Assembly (NCBI GenBank): GCA_934716995.1 | Contig: CAKUYO010000041.1 | Location: forward strand, 1 to 18,141 | Source: an uncultured Bacteroidales bacterium | GTDB taxonomy: Bacteria; Bacteroidota; Bacteroidia; Bacteroidales; Paludibacteraceae | Direction of reading: 5' to 3' | Length of the DNA stretch: 18,141 nt | Shown here: positions 1 through 5,569 of the stretch, piece by piece | Layout of the letters: the number at the start of each line of letters is the position of its first letter | Numbering within the stretch: the stretch's first letter is position 1 | Position numbers and translations under genes: made by a program | The notes under the pieces: model-generated | Seen by the model: the letters and a program-made list of their open reading frames with translations, nothing else | Databases searched by the model: none | Told to the model about the DNA's origin: nothing

Positions 1-79
1 TTTCCGATAACTCTTTCGATTTCCGCTGGATATATAAAAAGCCTTGTGGTATTGTTGTGCGTGAAAGAAGGTGAAAAAC

Positions 80-1270
80 ATGAGTAAACGACGTCCGAAC
101 GGGGACGGAATGGTCAGAAAAAGACCGGACGGAAGATGGGAAGCACGCATCATCGTCGGGCACAAAGAGGACGGCAAGCCGATATACAAATCGGTCTTCG
201 GCAAGACGCAGAGCGAGGCGATGACGAAATTTTATAAGCTCCTCGAAACCTATCGCGGGGTGGAACTGAACGAGGATTGCCTCGTGAACCTGAATGAATG
301 GCTCGACCGCTGGCTCTGCTATCAGAAGGATGTGGTGCGCCCGCAGACGCTGAACAAGTATATTTTCTATGCGGATGCCTACGTCCGTCCGTATCTCGGC
401 GACAAGAAAATCTCGGCGATCCTCACGCGGGATATGCAACAGCTCTATGTAAAACTGCTCAAAGAAGGGCGCGTCACCGAGAGCAAGACCAAAGGAAAAT
501 CGCTCTCGGGCAGTACGGTCAGAGCAGTGCATATGATGATGCACAAGTGCTTTGAGATGGCAGTGGAGCAGCATATCATCGTAAAAAATCCGACCGACGG
601 CACAACAATTCCCGCGCTGAACAGCGCGGAGCGCAAAGTATATAACGAGGAACAGCTCAAAAAGTTTCTGAAAATCATTGAGGATGAACCATGGTGGCGG
701 GACTTCTTCTACCTCGAATGTATGACGGGACTGCGCAAGGGCGAGATCTGCGGACTGCGCTGGGAGGACTTGAACGAAGCGGAAGGCAAGCTCAGCGTGG
801 CACGTCAGGTCATTCCGGTCAGGGGCGGAATCACGGTCAGCGATCCGAAAACCGACACCGGTATCCGCACGATTGTCCTGCCCGAAAGCGTTGTCCGCAT
901 GCTGAAAGAGCGCAAGAAAGCCATCGGCTCCGAATGGATTTTTCCGAGCCTGCGCGACGCGGAAAAACCGATCAATCCAAACACGGCATACGGTACCTTC
1001 AAGCGAATCATCAAGAAGGCAGGGCTTCCCGACATCCCGTTTCACGGTCTGCGTCATACCTACGCCACACATTCGATTGCCGTCGGCGTGGATGAAAAGA
1101 CGCTGGCAAAGAAACTCGGACACACCAAGCCCGGCTTCACGCTCGACTGTTATGCGCATGTGACGGAAGAAATGCAGAAGCGTGCTTCCGAAGTTACGGG
1201 CAATGCACTTGAAAAAATCCTCGGAAAGGAGCTGAAACCGTGGGCAGACGAAAGAACGGACAAGGGCTGA
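80..1270 (+). CDS. Tyrosine recombinase (integrase) 1 of an overlapping pair
   Basis: This is a phage/ICE-type tyrosine recombinase that cuts and rejoins DNA at attachment sites. The ATG at 80 gives 396 aa and has AAGGTG six bases upstream; an in-frame GTG at 71 lies inside that ribosome site and is a poorer start. An N-terminal arm-binding domain (about residues 8-60, with the GDGMVRKRPDGRWEARI pattern) is followed by a SAM-like core-binding domain (about 70-170) and the catalytic domain. All catalytic residues are visible: R219 in TGLRKGE, K257 in PKTDTG, H322 and R325 in HGLRH, H348 in LGH, and nucleophile Y358. Length is normal for the family. Its last 31 bases overlap the next integrase gene, so the two are probably co-translated. 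Target site and element limits are unknown because the window starts just upstream. Confidence 0.93.
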   Translation: MSKRRPNGDGMVRKRPDGRWEARIIVGHKEDGKPIYKSVFGKTQSEAMTKFYKLLETYRGVELNEDCLVNLNEWLDRWLCYQKDVVRPQTLNKYIFYADAYVRPYLGDKKISAILTRDMQQLYVKLLKEGRVTESKTKGKSLSGSTVRAVHMMMHKCFEMAVEQHIIVKNPTDGTTIPALNSAERKVYNEEQLKKFLKIIEDEPWWRDFFYLECMTGLRKGEICGLRWEDLNEAEGKLSVARQVIPVRGGITVSDPKTDTGIRTIVLPESVVRMLKERKKAIGSEWIFPSLRDAEKPINPNTAYGTFKRIIKKAGLPDIPFHGLRHTYATHSIAVGVDEKTLAKKLGHTKPGFTLDCYAHVTEEMQKRASEVTGNALEKILGKELKPWADERTDKG

Positions 1271-2697
1271 TCCGTCAGCGCAAAGACGGCAGATGGGAAG
1301 GCAGATGCGTGGTCGGTTACGATGAAAAGAATCTGCCGATTACGAAAAATGTGCTGGCTAAAACCAAGCGCGAGGTTGAAGAAAAACTGAAAGCCCTCAA
1401 GGAAACCGTACAGAAGCCGGTCGTGAAAACCGCCGCGGACATGCCGTTTGGTGAGTATATTGACTACTGGTATCGCAACTTCTGCGAGTTGAGCATTGCC
1501 GCAACCACGCGCCTGAAATACGAAAACGACATCTACAAGCACATCATCCCCGGCATCGGAAAGCTCCCGCTTGCCGCACTTAAAAAGAGTGATCTTGAAA
1601 AATTTTATGCCGAACAGATGAAAAGCGGCAACCTCGACCGCAATGGTGTCGGCGATAAAAAACTGTCGGGCGCGGTCATACGTTCGATGCATACCCGCAT
1701 TAAATGTGCGCTCGATCAGGCGCTGAAAGAGGGACTGGTCAACCGCAATGAGGCGGTCGGTTGCAAGCTCCCGCCAAAGAAAAACAAAGAAATCGAAGTG
1801 CTGTCACACGAAGAAATCGCGCGGCTACTCATACAGGCAAAGGAAGAAGGCTTCTATGAGCTTATCCTCCTCGGGCTTGCCACAGGTATGCGGCGGGGCG
1901 AACTGCTCGGGCTGAAATGGGATGACATCAACTTTACGACAGGCGAGTTGAGCATCAGACGCGAATACACCACGCTCGGCTCGGACTATATCATCAGCAC
2001 GCCGAAAACAAAATCCTCGGTGCGGTCGGTGCATCTGCCGCAGTCGGTGCTGAATATTCTCGGAGAGTATCGGGAAACGGTCGGCTCCGAGTGGGTGTTT
2101 CCGTCACCGCTTGATCCGACGCATCCGCGCAGTCCGACGAGCTGTCGCAGTCGGCTGTCGGATATGCTGGAACGCGCCGAATGTAATCACATCCCGTTCC
2201 ACGGTCTGCGGCACATTTTTTCAACCATGGCGCTGGAAAACGGGTTGGACATCAAAACGCTGTCTGCAGTCCTCGGTCACTCTTCGGCGGAGACGACCAT
2301 CAGCGTATATTCTCACGTGACCGGAGAGATGGAGCGCAACGCCGCAAAGAAAATGGACGATGCCTTCGGCACGCCAAAGCCCGCAGATTTGCCCGTGTGC
2401 GACGATAACCACGATGACGGGCAAACACCCGAACAGGAACCGAAACCCGTTGAATTCACTGCCAAAAAGAGCAAGAAGCGCAAGCCCGGCATGGGGTGTA
2501 TCTCCAAGGTTTCAAAGAACACCTGGCAGGGCAAATATACGCCCCGTAGCAAGGACGGCAAACGGGAGCAGTATATCGTCTACGCAAAGAGCGAGGAGGA
2601 GTGCGAGAGGAGGCTTAAGGGGATGATCGGACAAATAAAAATTCAGGGAACAGACATTAGCGAGCTGTGTTGGTTAAAAATGCCTTTTATGATATAA
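1240..2697 (+). CDS. Tyrosine recombinase 2 with an extra C-terminal arm-like domain
   Basis: This second tyrosine recombinase (485 aa) starts at a GTG inside the end of integrase 1, with AAAGGAG eight bases upstream (1224-1231). The N-terminus (GQGLIRQRKDGRWEGR) is an arm-binding domain like that of integrase 1. The catalytic set is complete: R218 (GMRRGE), K256 (PKTKSS), H321 and R324 (HGLRH), H347 (LGHSS) and Y357. It is about 85-90 residues longer than usual. After residue ~380 an acidic/proline linker and a KKSKKRK stretch lead to a segment (GCISKVSKNTWQGKYTP, then KSEEECERRLKGMIGQIK) that repeats the layout of the N-terminal arm domain. It may therefore contact DNA with both ends. The last few codons coincide with the promoter of the next gene, so the extreme C-terminus may have been reshaped by cargo insertion. 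Confidence 0.92.
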   Translation: MGRRKNGQGLIRQRKDGRWEGRCVVGYDEKNLPITKNVLAKTKREVEEKLKALKETVQKPVVKTAADMPFGEYIDYWYRNFCELSIAATTRLKYENDIYKHIIPGIGKLPLAALKKSDLEKFYAEQMKSGNLDRNGVGDKKLSGAVIRSMHTRIKCALDQALKEGLVNRNEAVGCKLPPKKNKEIEVLSHEEIARLLIQAKEEGFYELILLGLATGMRRGELLGLKWDDINFTTGELSIRREYTTLGSDYIISTPKTKSSVRSVHLPQSVLNILGEYRETVGSEWVFPSPLDPTHPRSPTSCRSRLSDMLERAECNHIPFHGLRHIFSTMALENGLDIKTLSAVLGHSSAETTISVYSHVTGEMERNAAKKMDDAFGTPKPADLPVCDDNHDDGQTPEQEPKPVEFTAKKSKKRKPGMGCISKVSKNTWQGKYTPRSKDGKREQYIVYAKSEEECERRLKGMIGQIKIQGTDISELCWLKMPFMI

Positions 2698-2698
2698 T
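2670..2698 (+). promoter_or_regulatory. Promoter for the HEPN-like gene
   Basis: TTGGTT (2670-2675) and TATAAT (2693-2698) are separated by exactly 17 bp and overlap the end of integrase 2. The predicted start near 2705 leaves a leader of about 60 nt with GGAGG (2752-2756) nine bases before the ATG at 2766. The cargo gene can thus be expressed independently of the integrases. Confidence 0.65.
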
Positions 2699-2765
2699 AA
2701 TCACGGAACACTAAACTTCTACGAGCTTTTAGAGACTGAACAAAATACTATGGAGGGAATTAAAA

Positions 2766-3905
2766 ATGGATATCGACACATATGCTAAGATTCTTTCAAG
2801 GCAAAAACAATCTATGACGCCTGCTATGCAGGAGGCAATTAAGGAACAGGCGCGGCTTCATTTTATATGCGAGGCAAAACGCACTCGTTTTTATGAATTG
2901 GAGGACCAGTATAGAGACATATTTTCAAAAGGTGTTGGGCTGTTTTTTGAGCGGTATCCCGAATTGCATGAGAAACTTCCATGCAGAGAGCCAAAAGCTA
3001 AGCAGATACTTGCTATTTTTGAAGGGTTGAATACCCCTGAAAGTGATTTCAAGAATATCGCGCAATTAACGAAAACGATTCCTCAACTTGCAAGAGCCGA
3101 GGAAATGAATGTGGATATTGGTAGAGCATGTTTTGAGTATTTTCTGGCGCTCAGTAATTTGACTTCTAAAATAAGTCAAGATAGAAATCAGTTTTTTTCA
3201 TCAGAATATCTTTCAAAAATGGACGCTTTGGCGGATGAAGGGGTTATGATGTATTTTCTTGAAACTCCTGACTTTCCGATTTTAAACGAAGAATGTGATG
3301 CCAATTATATTTTGGACTCATTTATTTTCGGAGATTATATGAGTGCAAAGGCACTACTGGAATCATTTTTTAACATGTCTCAAGTTGGTGATTCCATGCG
3401 CAGAAAGCAAGAAGATATAGAATCGGCTATCTGTAATATGATGAGTGGGTACCAGCGTACAGCAGCGAGAAACTGGTTCTCACTTTTGGAGAGCGAACAC
3501 AAAAAATGTGCTGATGCTTTTGAAGGCTTTTGGGAAAAGACGAGGATTTTCAAAAACGGGTTTCAACGTTCTAAAAAAATACAGGAACTTTTGGATAAGG
3601 CAATTGATGTTGAATGGGAATCAAAAGCCTGGAAGAAAATTGATGCATATTATCAAAAAATCTCCGGTAAACCGATTGAAGGCGTGATTAACAGAAACGC
3701 CTTAATACATGGCGATTATAATAGTAATACAATGGATGTATCCAGCAGGGATGCGGTAAAAATCATGCTGATGTGGGTTAATCTGAGATTAATTGCAGAT
3801 CATTTTTGCAACATTGAGGAGTTATATGAAAACCGTATGACGATGATACCATATTTTTGCACCTTACCAGATGACCTCGCTATTGACATAATGAACCGAA
3901 TGTGA
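2766..3905 (+). CDS. Hypothetical protein with C-terminal HEPN-like motif
   Basis: This 379-aa soluble, mostly helical protein has GGAGG nine bases before its ATG. I do not recognise the N-terminal two thirds. Near the C-terminus R310-N-A-L-I-H315 followed by G matches the R-x4-H pattern of HEPN domains, with the polar residue typically found after R. The following Y, N, S/T and long hydrophobic helix (KIMLMWVNLRLIADHF) resemble the 'RHAxLHG...Y.T..N' C-terminal domain seen in uncharacterized defence-like proteins. HEPN proteins are often RNases in toxin-antitoxin and abortive-infection systems, so an RNA-targeting defence role is plausible but inferred. No signal peptide or membrane segment is visible. 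The gene is clearly more AT-rich than the integrases, consistent with separately acquired cargo, and has its own promoter. Existence of the gene is certain; the HEPN call is moderate. Confidence 0.85.
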   Translation: MDIDTYAKILSRQKQSMTPAMQEAIKEQARLHFICEAKRTRFYELEDQYRDIFSKGVGLFFERYPELHEKLPCREPKAKQILAIFEGLNTPESDFKNIAQLTKTIPQLARAEEMNVDIGRACFEYFLALSNLTSKISQDRNQFFSSEYLSKMDALADEGVMMYFLETPDFPILNEECDANYILDSFIFGDYMSAKALLESFFNMSQVGDSMRRKQEDIESAICNMMSGYQRTAARNWFSLLESEHKKCADAFEGFWEKTRIFKNGFQRSKKIQELLDKAIDVEWESKAWKKIDAYYQKISGKPIEGVINRNALIHGDYNSNTMDVSSRDAVKIMLMWVNLRLIADHFCNIEELYENRMTMIPYFCTLPDDLAIDIMNRM

Positions 3906-3911
3906 TATACT
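3883..3911 (+). promoter_or_regulatory. Consensus promoter for the XRE gene, inside the end of the HEPN-like gene
   Basis: TTGACA (3883-3888), a 17-bp spacer and TATACT (3906-3911) form a near-perfect sigma-A promoter. The -35 lies within the last codons of the upstream gene, and the -10 starts immediately after its stop codon. Transcription should start at about 3918-3920, right at the foot of the leader hairpin. Confidence 0.8.
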
Positions 3912-3920
3912 AATTATAGT

Positions 3921-3963
3921 GCAATTCCTCGTGCCGAGGCAACGGCGTAGGCCAGGAGGTTGC
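3921..3963 (+). promoter_or_regulatory. Structured 5' leader that can mask the ribosome binding site
   Basis: GCAATTCCTC (3921-3930) is complementary, with a two-base bulge, to GAGGTTGC at 3956-3963, which includes most of the AGGAGG ribosome site of the XRE gene. Inside the outer stem is a second hairpin, GCCG-aggcaa-CGGC. Because the promoter places the RNA start at about 3918-3920, the fold would form at the extreme 5' end of the mRNA and bury the Shine-Dalgarno sequence. There is no T-run, so it is not a terminator. The ligand or trigger, if any, is unknown. Confidence 0.5.
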
Positions 3964-3966
3964 ATT

Positions 3967-4182
3967 ATGGATTCTAATCGCAGGAAAGATTCCAGGCTGG
4001 GGTTGTTTTTGTGGCACTGTATTCAGCAATCTGGTATGACATACGAAAACGTTGCAGAAGCACTTGGAGTCAGCACCAGGGTAGTTGGTTACTATTGCAG
4101 TGGTGAAAGAAAGCCCAGTCAAATTACATTGCTTCGCTTTTTGCGTATTGTCAATGTTGAAACAAAGGATATCCCTTTTTGA
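3967..4182 (+). CDS. Small XRE-family helix-turn-helix regulator
   Basis: The protein has 71 aa. The ATG at 3967 has AGGAGG seven bases upstream, making it much better than an upstream ATG at 3919 that would run through the hairpin leader. Residues ~12-65 form a Cro/C1-type helix-turn-helix: GLFLWHCIQQSG, then MTYENVAEALGVS with recognition helix TRVVGYYCSGERKPS, then a closing helix. It probably represses its own cassette or the HNH operon downstream, whose promoter carries a 16-bp dyad. It has its own strong promoter and terminator, so it is a free-standing transcription unit. Confidence 0.85.
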   Translation: MDSNRRKDSRLGLFLWHCIQQSGMTYENVAEALGVSTRVVGYYCSGERKPSQITLLRFLRIVNVETKDIPF

Positions 4183-4197
4183 GGGGGTATCCTTTTT
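4164..4197 (+). terminator. Rho-independent terminator after the XRE gene
   Basis: AAAGGATATCCC (4164-4175) pairs, with one bulge or mismatch, with GGGGGTATCCTTT, followed by a run of seven T. The 5' arm is coding sequence for the last residues of the XRE protein. Confidence 0.75.
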
Positions 4198-4198
4198 T

Positions 4199-4243
4199 TG
4201 AACCACATGGTTCATTGTACGACCCTGCTTTTTATGAGATAAT
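4199..4243 (+). promoter_or_regulatory. Operator-like dyad and promoter of the HNH operon
   Basis: A perfect dyad TGAACC-acat-GGTTCA (4199-4214) directly abuts the -35 TTGTAC (4215-4220). A 17-bp spacer leads to GATAAT (4238-4243). The dyad is placed where a repressor such as the adjacent XRE protein could block RNA polymerase. That pairing is inference. Confidence 0.6.
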
Positions 4244-4273
4244 TGGATATCAAATAAAAAGGAGGTACTCAAA

Positions 4274-4585
4274 ATGTCAAAATTCAAGACAATCAACGTT
4301 TGGAATCGAGTATACGGTGCGGAGCAGGAGGCTTACGATTACGCGGGACGTTTGATGAAAAAATCAGCTTGTGGGAATCCGAACAGCTCCTATCATCCGA
4401 CACTTGACCACATTCGTCCGCTTTCAAACGGCGGGTGCGACGTGCCGGAGAACATAGTTATTTGCCATCGTGATACCAACAAAGAAAAAGCGGATTTATT
4501 TCCACACTGGATGGCAAACGGAAAACGCTTTCATGCGCGTCGCGTGAGAGGCTCAAGAGTCGAATACGAAATCGTCGAAGATTGA
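4274..4585 (+). CDS. HNH-motif endonuclease-like protein
   Basis: The protein has 103 aa, with AAGGAGGT upstream of the ATG. The HNH pattern is clear: D45-H46 in LDHIRPLSNGG, N60 in PENIVIC, and N69 in DTNKEKAD with K72. The spacing matches the beta-beta-alpha metal finger, in which one divalent ion is held for DNA cleavage. It lacks the two CxxC zinc knuckles found in many stand-alone HNH nucleases, so it is a minimal version. It is first in an operon with two tiny genes (14-nt and 12-nt gaps). Possible roles include a homing, phage-terminase-associated or defence nuclease; the sequence alone does not decide. Confidence 0.8.
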   Translation: MSKFKTINVWNRVYGAEQEAYDYAGRLMKKSACGNPNSSYHPTLDHIRPLSNGGCDVPENIVICHRDTNKEKADLFPHWMANGKRFHARRVRGSRVEYEIVED

Positions 4586-4598
4586 AGGAGAAGGAAAA

Positions 4599-4778
4599 AT
4601 GAGTAAAGAACACAGAGTATCGGGCAACACCCACAGCAAAGAACAACTGAACCATTACGCAAATCAGCACAATCCAAACAACAGCGCATATCAGGCAAAC
4701 AGGGACAACCGCTCGAATCAGTGCAACCCGAACAACAAAGAATATGATCATAGCCGCAGCAGTGGTCAAAAGCGCTGA
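4599..4778 (+). CDS. 59-aa Asn-rich small protein with repeated NPNN motif
   Basis: The ATG at 4599 follows an AAGGAGAAGG ribosome site and the gene ends at TGA 4776-4778. The product is hydrophilic and very rich in Asn, Gln, His and Ser. It contains two similar units, HNPNNSAY and CNPNNKEY, separated by ANRDNRSNQ, then a basic tail. Small proteins with repeated NPNN-x2-Y units occur in Firmicutes and are usually unannotated; I know of no function. It has no signal peptide, membrane helix or metal-binding cluster, and is likely intrinsically disordered. Tight spacing with the HNH gene before and the 55-aa gene after suggests one transcript. Confidence 0.7.
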   Translation: MSKEHRVSGNTHSKEQLNHYANQHNPNNSAYQANRDNRSNQCNPNNKEYDHSRSSGQKR

Positions 4779-4790
4779 GGGGCAACGCTT

Positions 4791-4958
4791 ATGTTTGATT
4801 GGCTGAAAAAAGCTCCTGCAATTGATCCGGAAGCCGAGAAAGCGCGTCTCATGGAACTAAGCGAAAAAGAACTCTTGACTGAAATGATTCTGGACCTGAA
4901 AAGAATCAGCGAGAAGTGCGACGAAATCGGCAGGAAGATCGTTATATGGAGCAATTGA
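4791..4958 (+). CDS. 55-aa charged helical small protein
   Basis: The ATG at 4791 is preceded by GAGGGG eight bases upstream, overlapping the stop of the previous gene, and TGA is at 4956-4958. The product starts MFDWLKKAP and is otherwise an acidic/basic heptad-like helix (EAEKARLMELSEKELLTEM, then LKRISEKCDEIGRKI), probably a short coiled coil. No known family is recognised. It is the last gene of the HNH operon and is followed by a terminator at 4984. It could be a partner or inhibitor of the HNH protein, but nothing in the sequence proves it. Confidence 0.65.
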   Translation: MFDWLKKAPAIDPEAEKARLMELSEKELLTEMILDLKRISEKCDEIGRKIVIWSN

Positions 4959-4983
4959 AAAACTGATATGCAGGAAACAAAGA

Positions 4984-5021
4984 AAAAGGTTCTCGGGGAA
5001 TACCTCCGAGAACCTTTTGAA
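4984..5021 (+). terminator. Terminator of the HNH operon
   Basis: There is a perfect 13-bp stem AAAAGGTTCTCGG / CCGAGAACCTTTT (4984-4996 with 5006-5018) and a 9-nt loop, followed by a modest T-rich tail. Confidence 0.8.
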
Positions 5022-5180
5022 TTATTTGGTTTTTCGCGAGCAGAGCGTACCGAAGCAGAAACAAACAAACGAATCGCACCAGCTCCAACTGTGGTCAAAC
5101 ATATGGTCAAAAAATTTTCGGAATTTCGGGTGGTGCGGAAGTGGTGGGAAAATACCCGATTTTGCCCCAAAAATGCAAAA

Positions 5181-5215
5181 AATAAAGCCGAAAACGAACC
5201 GTTTTCGGCTTTATT
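5181..5215 (-). terminator. Strong terminator next to the tRNA fragment
   Basis: There is a perfect 16-bp stem AATAAAGCCGAAAACG / CGTTTTCGGCTTTATT with a 3-nt loop. Read on the - strand it is followed by a T-rich tail (TTTTGCATTTTT); on the + strand the tail is poor. It therefore terminates leftward transcription immediately after the tRNA 3' end, as expected for the original tRNA terminator. Confidence 0.8.
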
Positions 5216-5260
5216 TGGCCTGAGTGACAAGACTTGAACTTGCGGCCTCTACCACCCCAA
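5216..5260 (-). other. 3' half of tRNA-Pro(GGG): attachment-site scar (att)
   Basis: On the - strand 45 nt match tRNA positions 32-76 exactly in layout: anticodon loop TTGGGGT (anticodon GGG), 3' anticodon strand GGTAG, 5-nt variable loop AGGCC, T stem GCAAG/CTTGT around TTCAAGT, 7-nt acceptor strand CACTCAG, G73 and an encoded CCA. The 5' half is absent: the bases upstream cannot form CTACC for the anticodon stem, nor is CTGAGTG present at the expected 5' end. A tRNA cut in the anticodon loop is a classic product of tyrosine-recombinase integration. The order element - 3' fragment - terminator suggests that the element lies to the right and the intact tRNA lies beyond the window. The Pro identity rests on the anticodon and my memory of similar tRNA-Pro sequences. 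Confidence 0.75.
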
Positions 5261-5497
5261 CTGGCAATATATACCAGAAGTATCTACGAAAATCGTATGC
5301 TATTTTTGATTATTTTCGGCTGTTTACCCTTGTTTTGCTTGGATTTTGAATTATCTTCTGCTCTGAACTATGTACTGGGCATTTGGCTTGAAGTGAACGG
5401 ATTCTCCCGGCTTGGTGCGAATTTTCAAACCGTTCGCACCGGCTTTTTGCACCAAAAAAAAATCGCGCACCAAGCTCTTTTTGCCTCTTCGGTACAT

Positions 5498-5526
5498 ATT
5501 ATATCATTTTTTTCGTTGTCTGTCAA
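5498..5526 (-). promoter_or_regulatory. Consensus leftward promoter downstream of hipT
   Basis: On the - strand TTGACA (5526-5521), a 17-bp spacer and TATAAT (5503-5498) form a perfect sigma-A promoter 44 bp beyond the hipT stop. No coding region follows; transcription would cross the att site and stop at 5181. Confidence 0.75.
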
Positions 5527-5569
5527 CCGATTCGGAAAATGTTTCTTGATACCTTGGGAAAATTCGTCT

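Larger units (their letters stand above)
5075..5471. repeat. Cluster of CGCACC motifs flanking the tRNA fragment (possible integrase arm sites)
   Basis: CGCACC or its complement GGTGCG occurs at 5075-5080, 5132-5137, 5414-5419, 5435-5440 and 5466-5471, with a related TGCACC at 5448-5453. These surround the tRNA-Pro fragment at 5216-5260. The pair 5414-5421/5433-5440 is a perfect 8-bp inverted repeat (GGTGCGAA/TTCGCACC), and TTGGTGCG at 5412 can alternatively pair with CGCACCAA at 5466. Short repeats on both sides of a tRNA-derived core are typical of arm-type binding sites of tyrosine recombinases. Apart from these repeats, the terminators, the promoter and the tRNA fragment, I see nothing in 5020-5570. 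Confidence 0.45.
5181..5491 (-). ncRNA. Possible ~310-nt leftward transcript ending in the tRNA-Pro fragment
   Basis: A consensus promoter (5526-5498) and a strong terminator (5215-5181) bracket a stretch with no open frame longer than a few codons on the - strand. It contains the GGTGCG hairpin and ends in a foldable T arm with CCA. It could be a stable non-coding RNA, a tRNA-like-ended transcript, or simply hip-operon read-through leaving the element. It is not tmRNA, because no matching 5' acceptor strand exists. Confidence 0.3.

Noticed and set aside
5216..5262. tRNA-Sec (selC) 3' half, because CCAGTTGGGG also occurs in selC
   Set aside because: No long variable arm can be folded, while a class I tRNA layout with anticodon GGG and a 5-nt variable loop fits every base.
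5181..5491. tmRNA gene, because the - strand RNA ends in a T arm and CCA
   Set aside because: The 3' strand CACTCAG has no partner near the predicted 5' end, there is no tag reading frame, and the fragment fits tRNA positions 32-76 with a standard anticodon loop.
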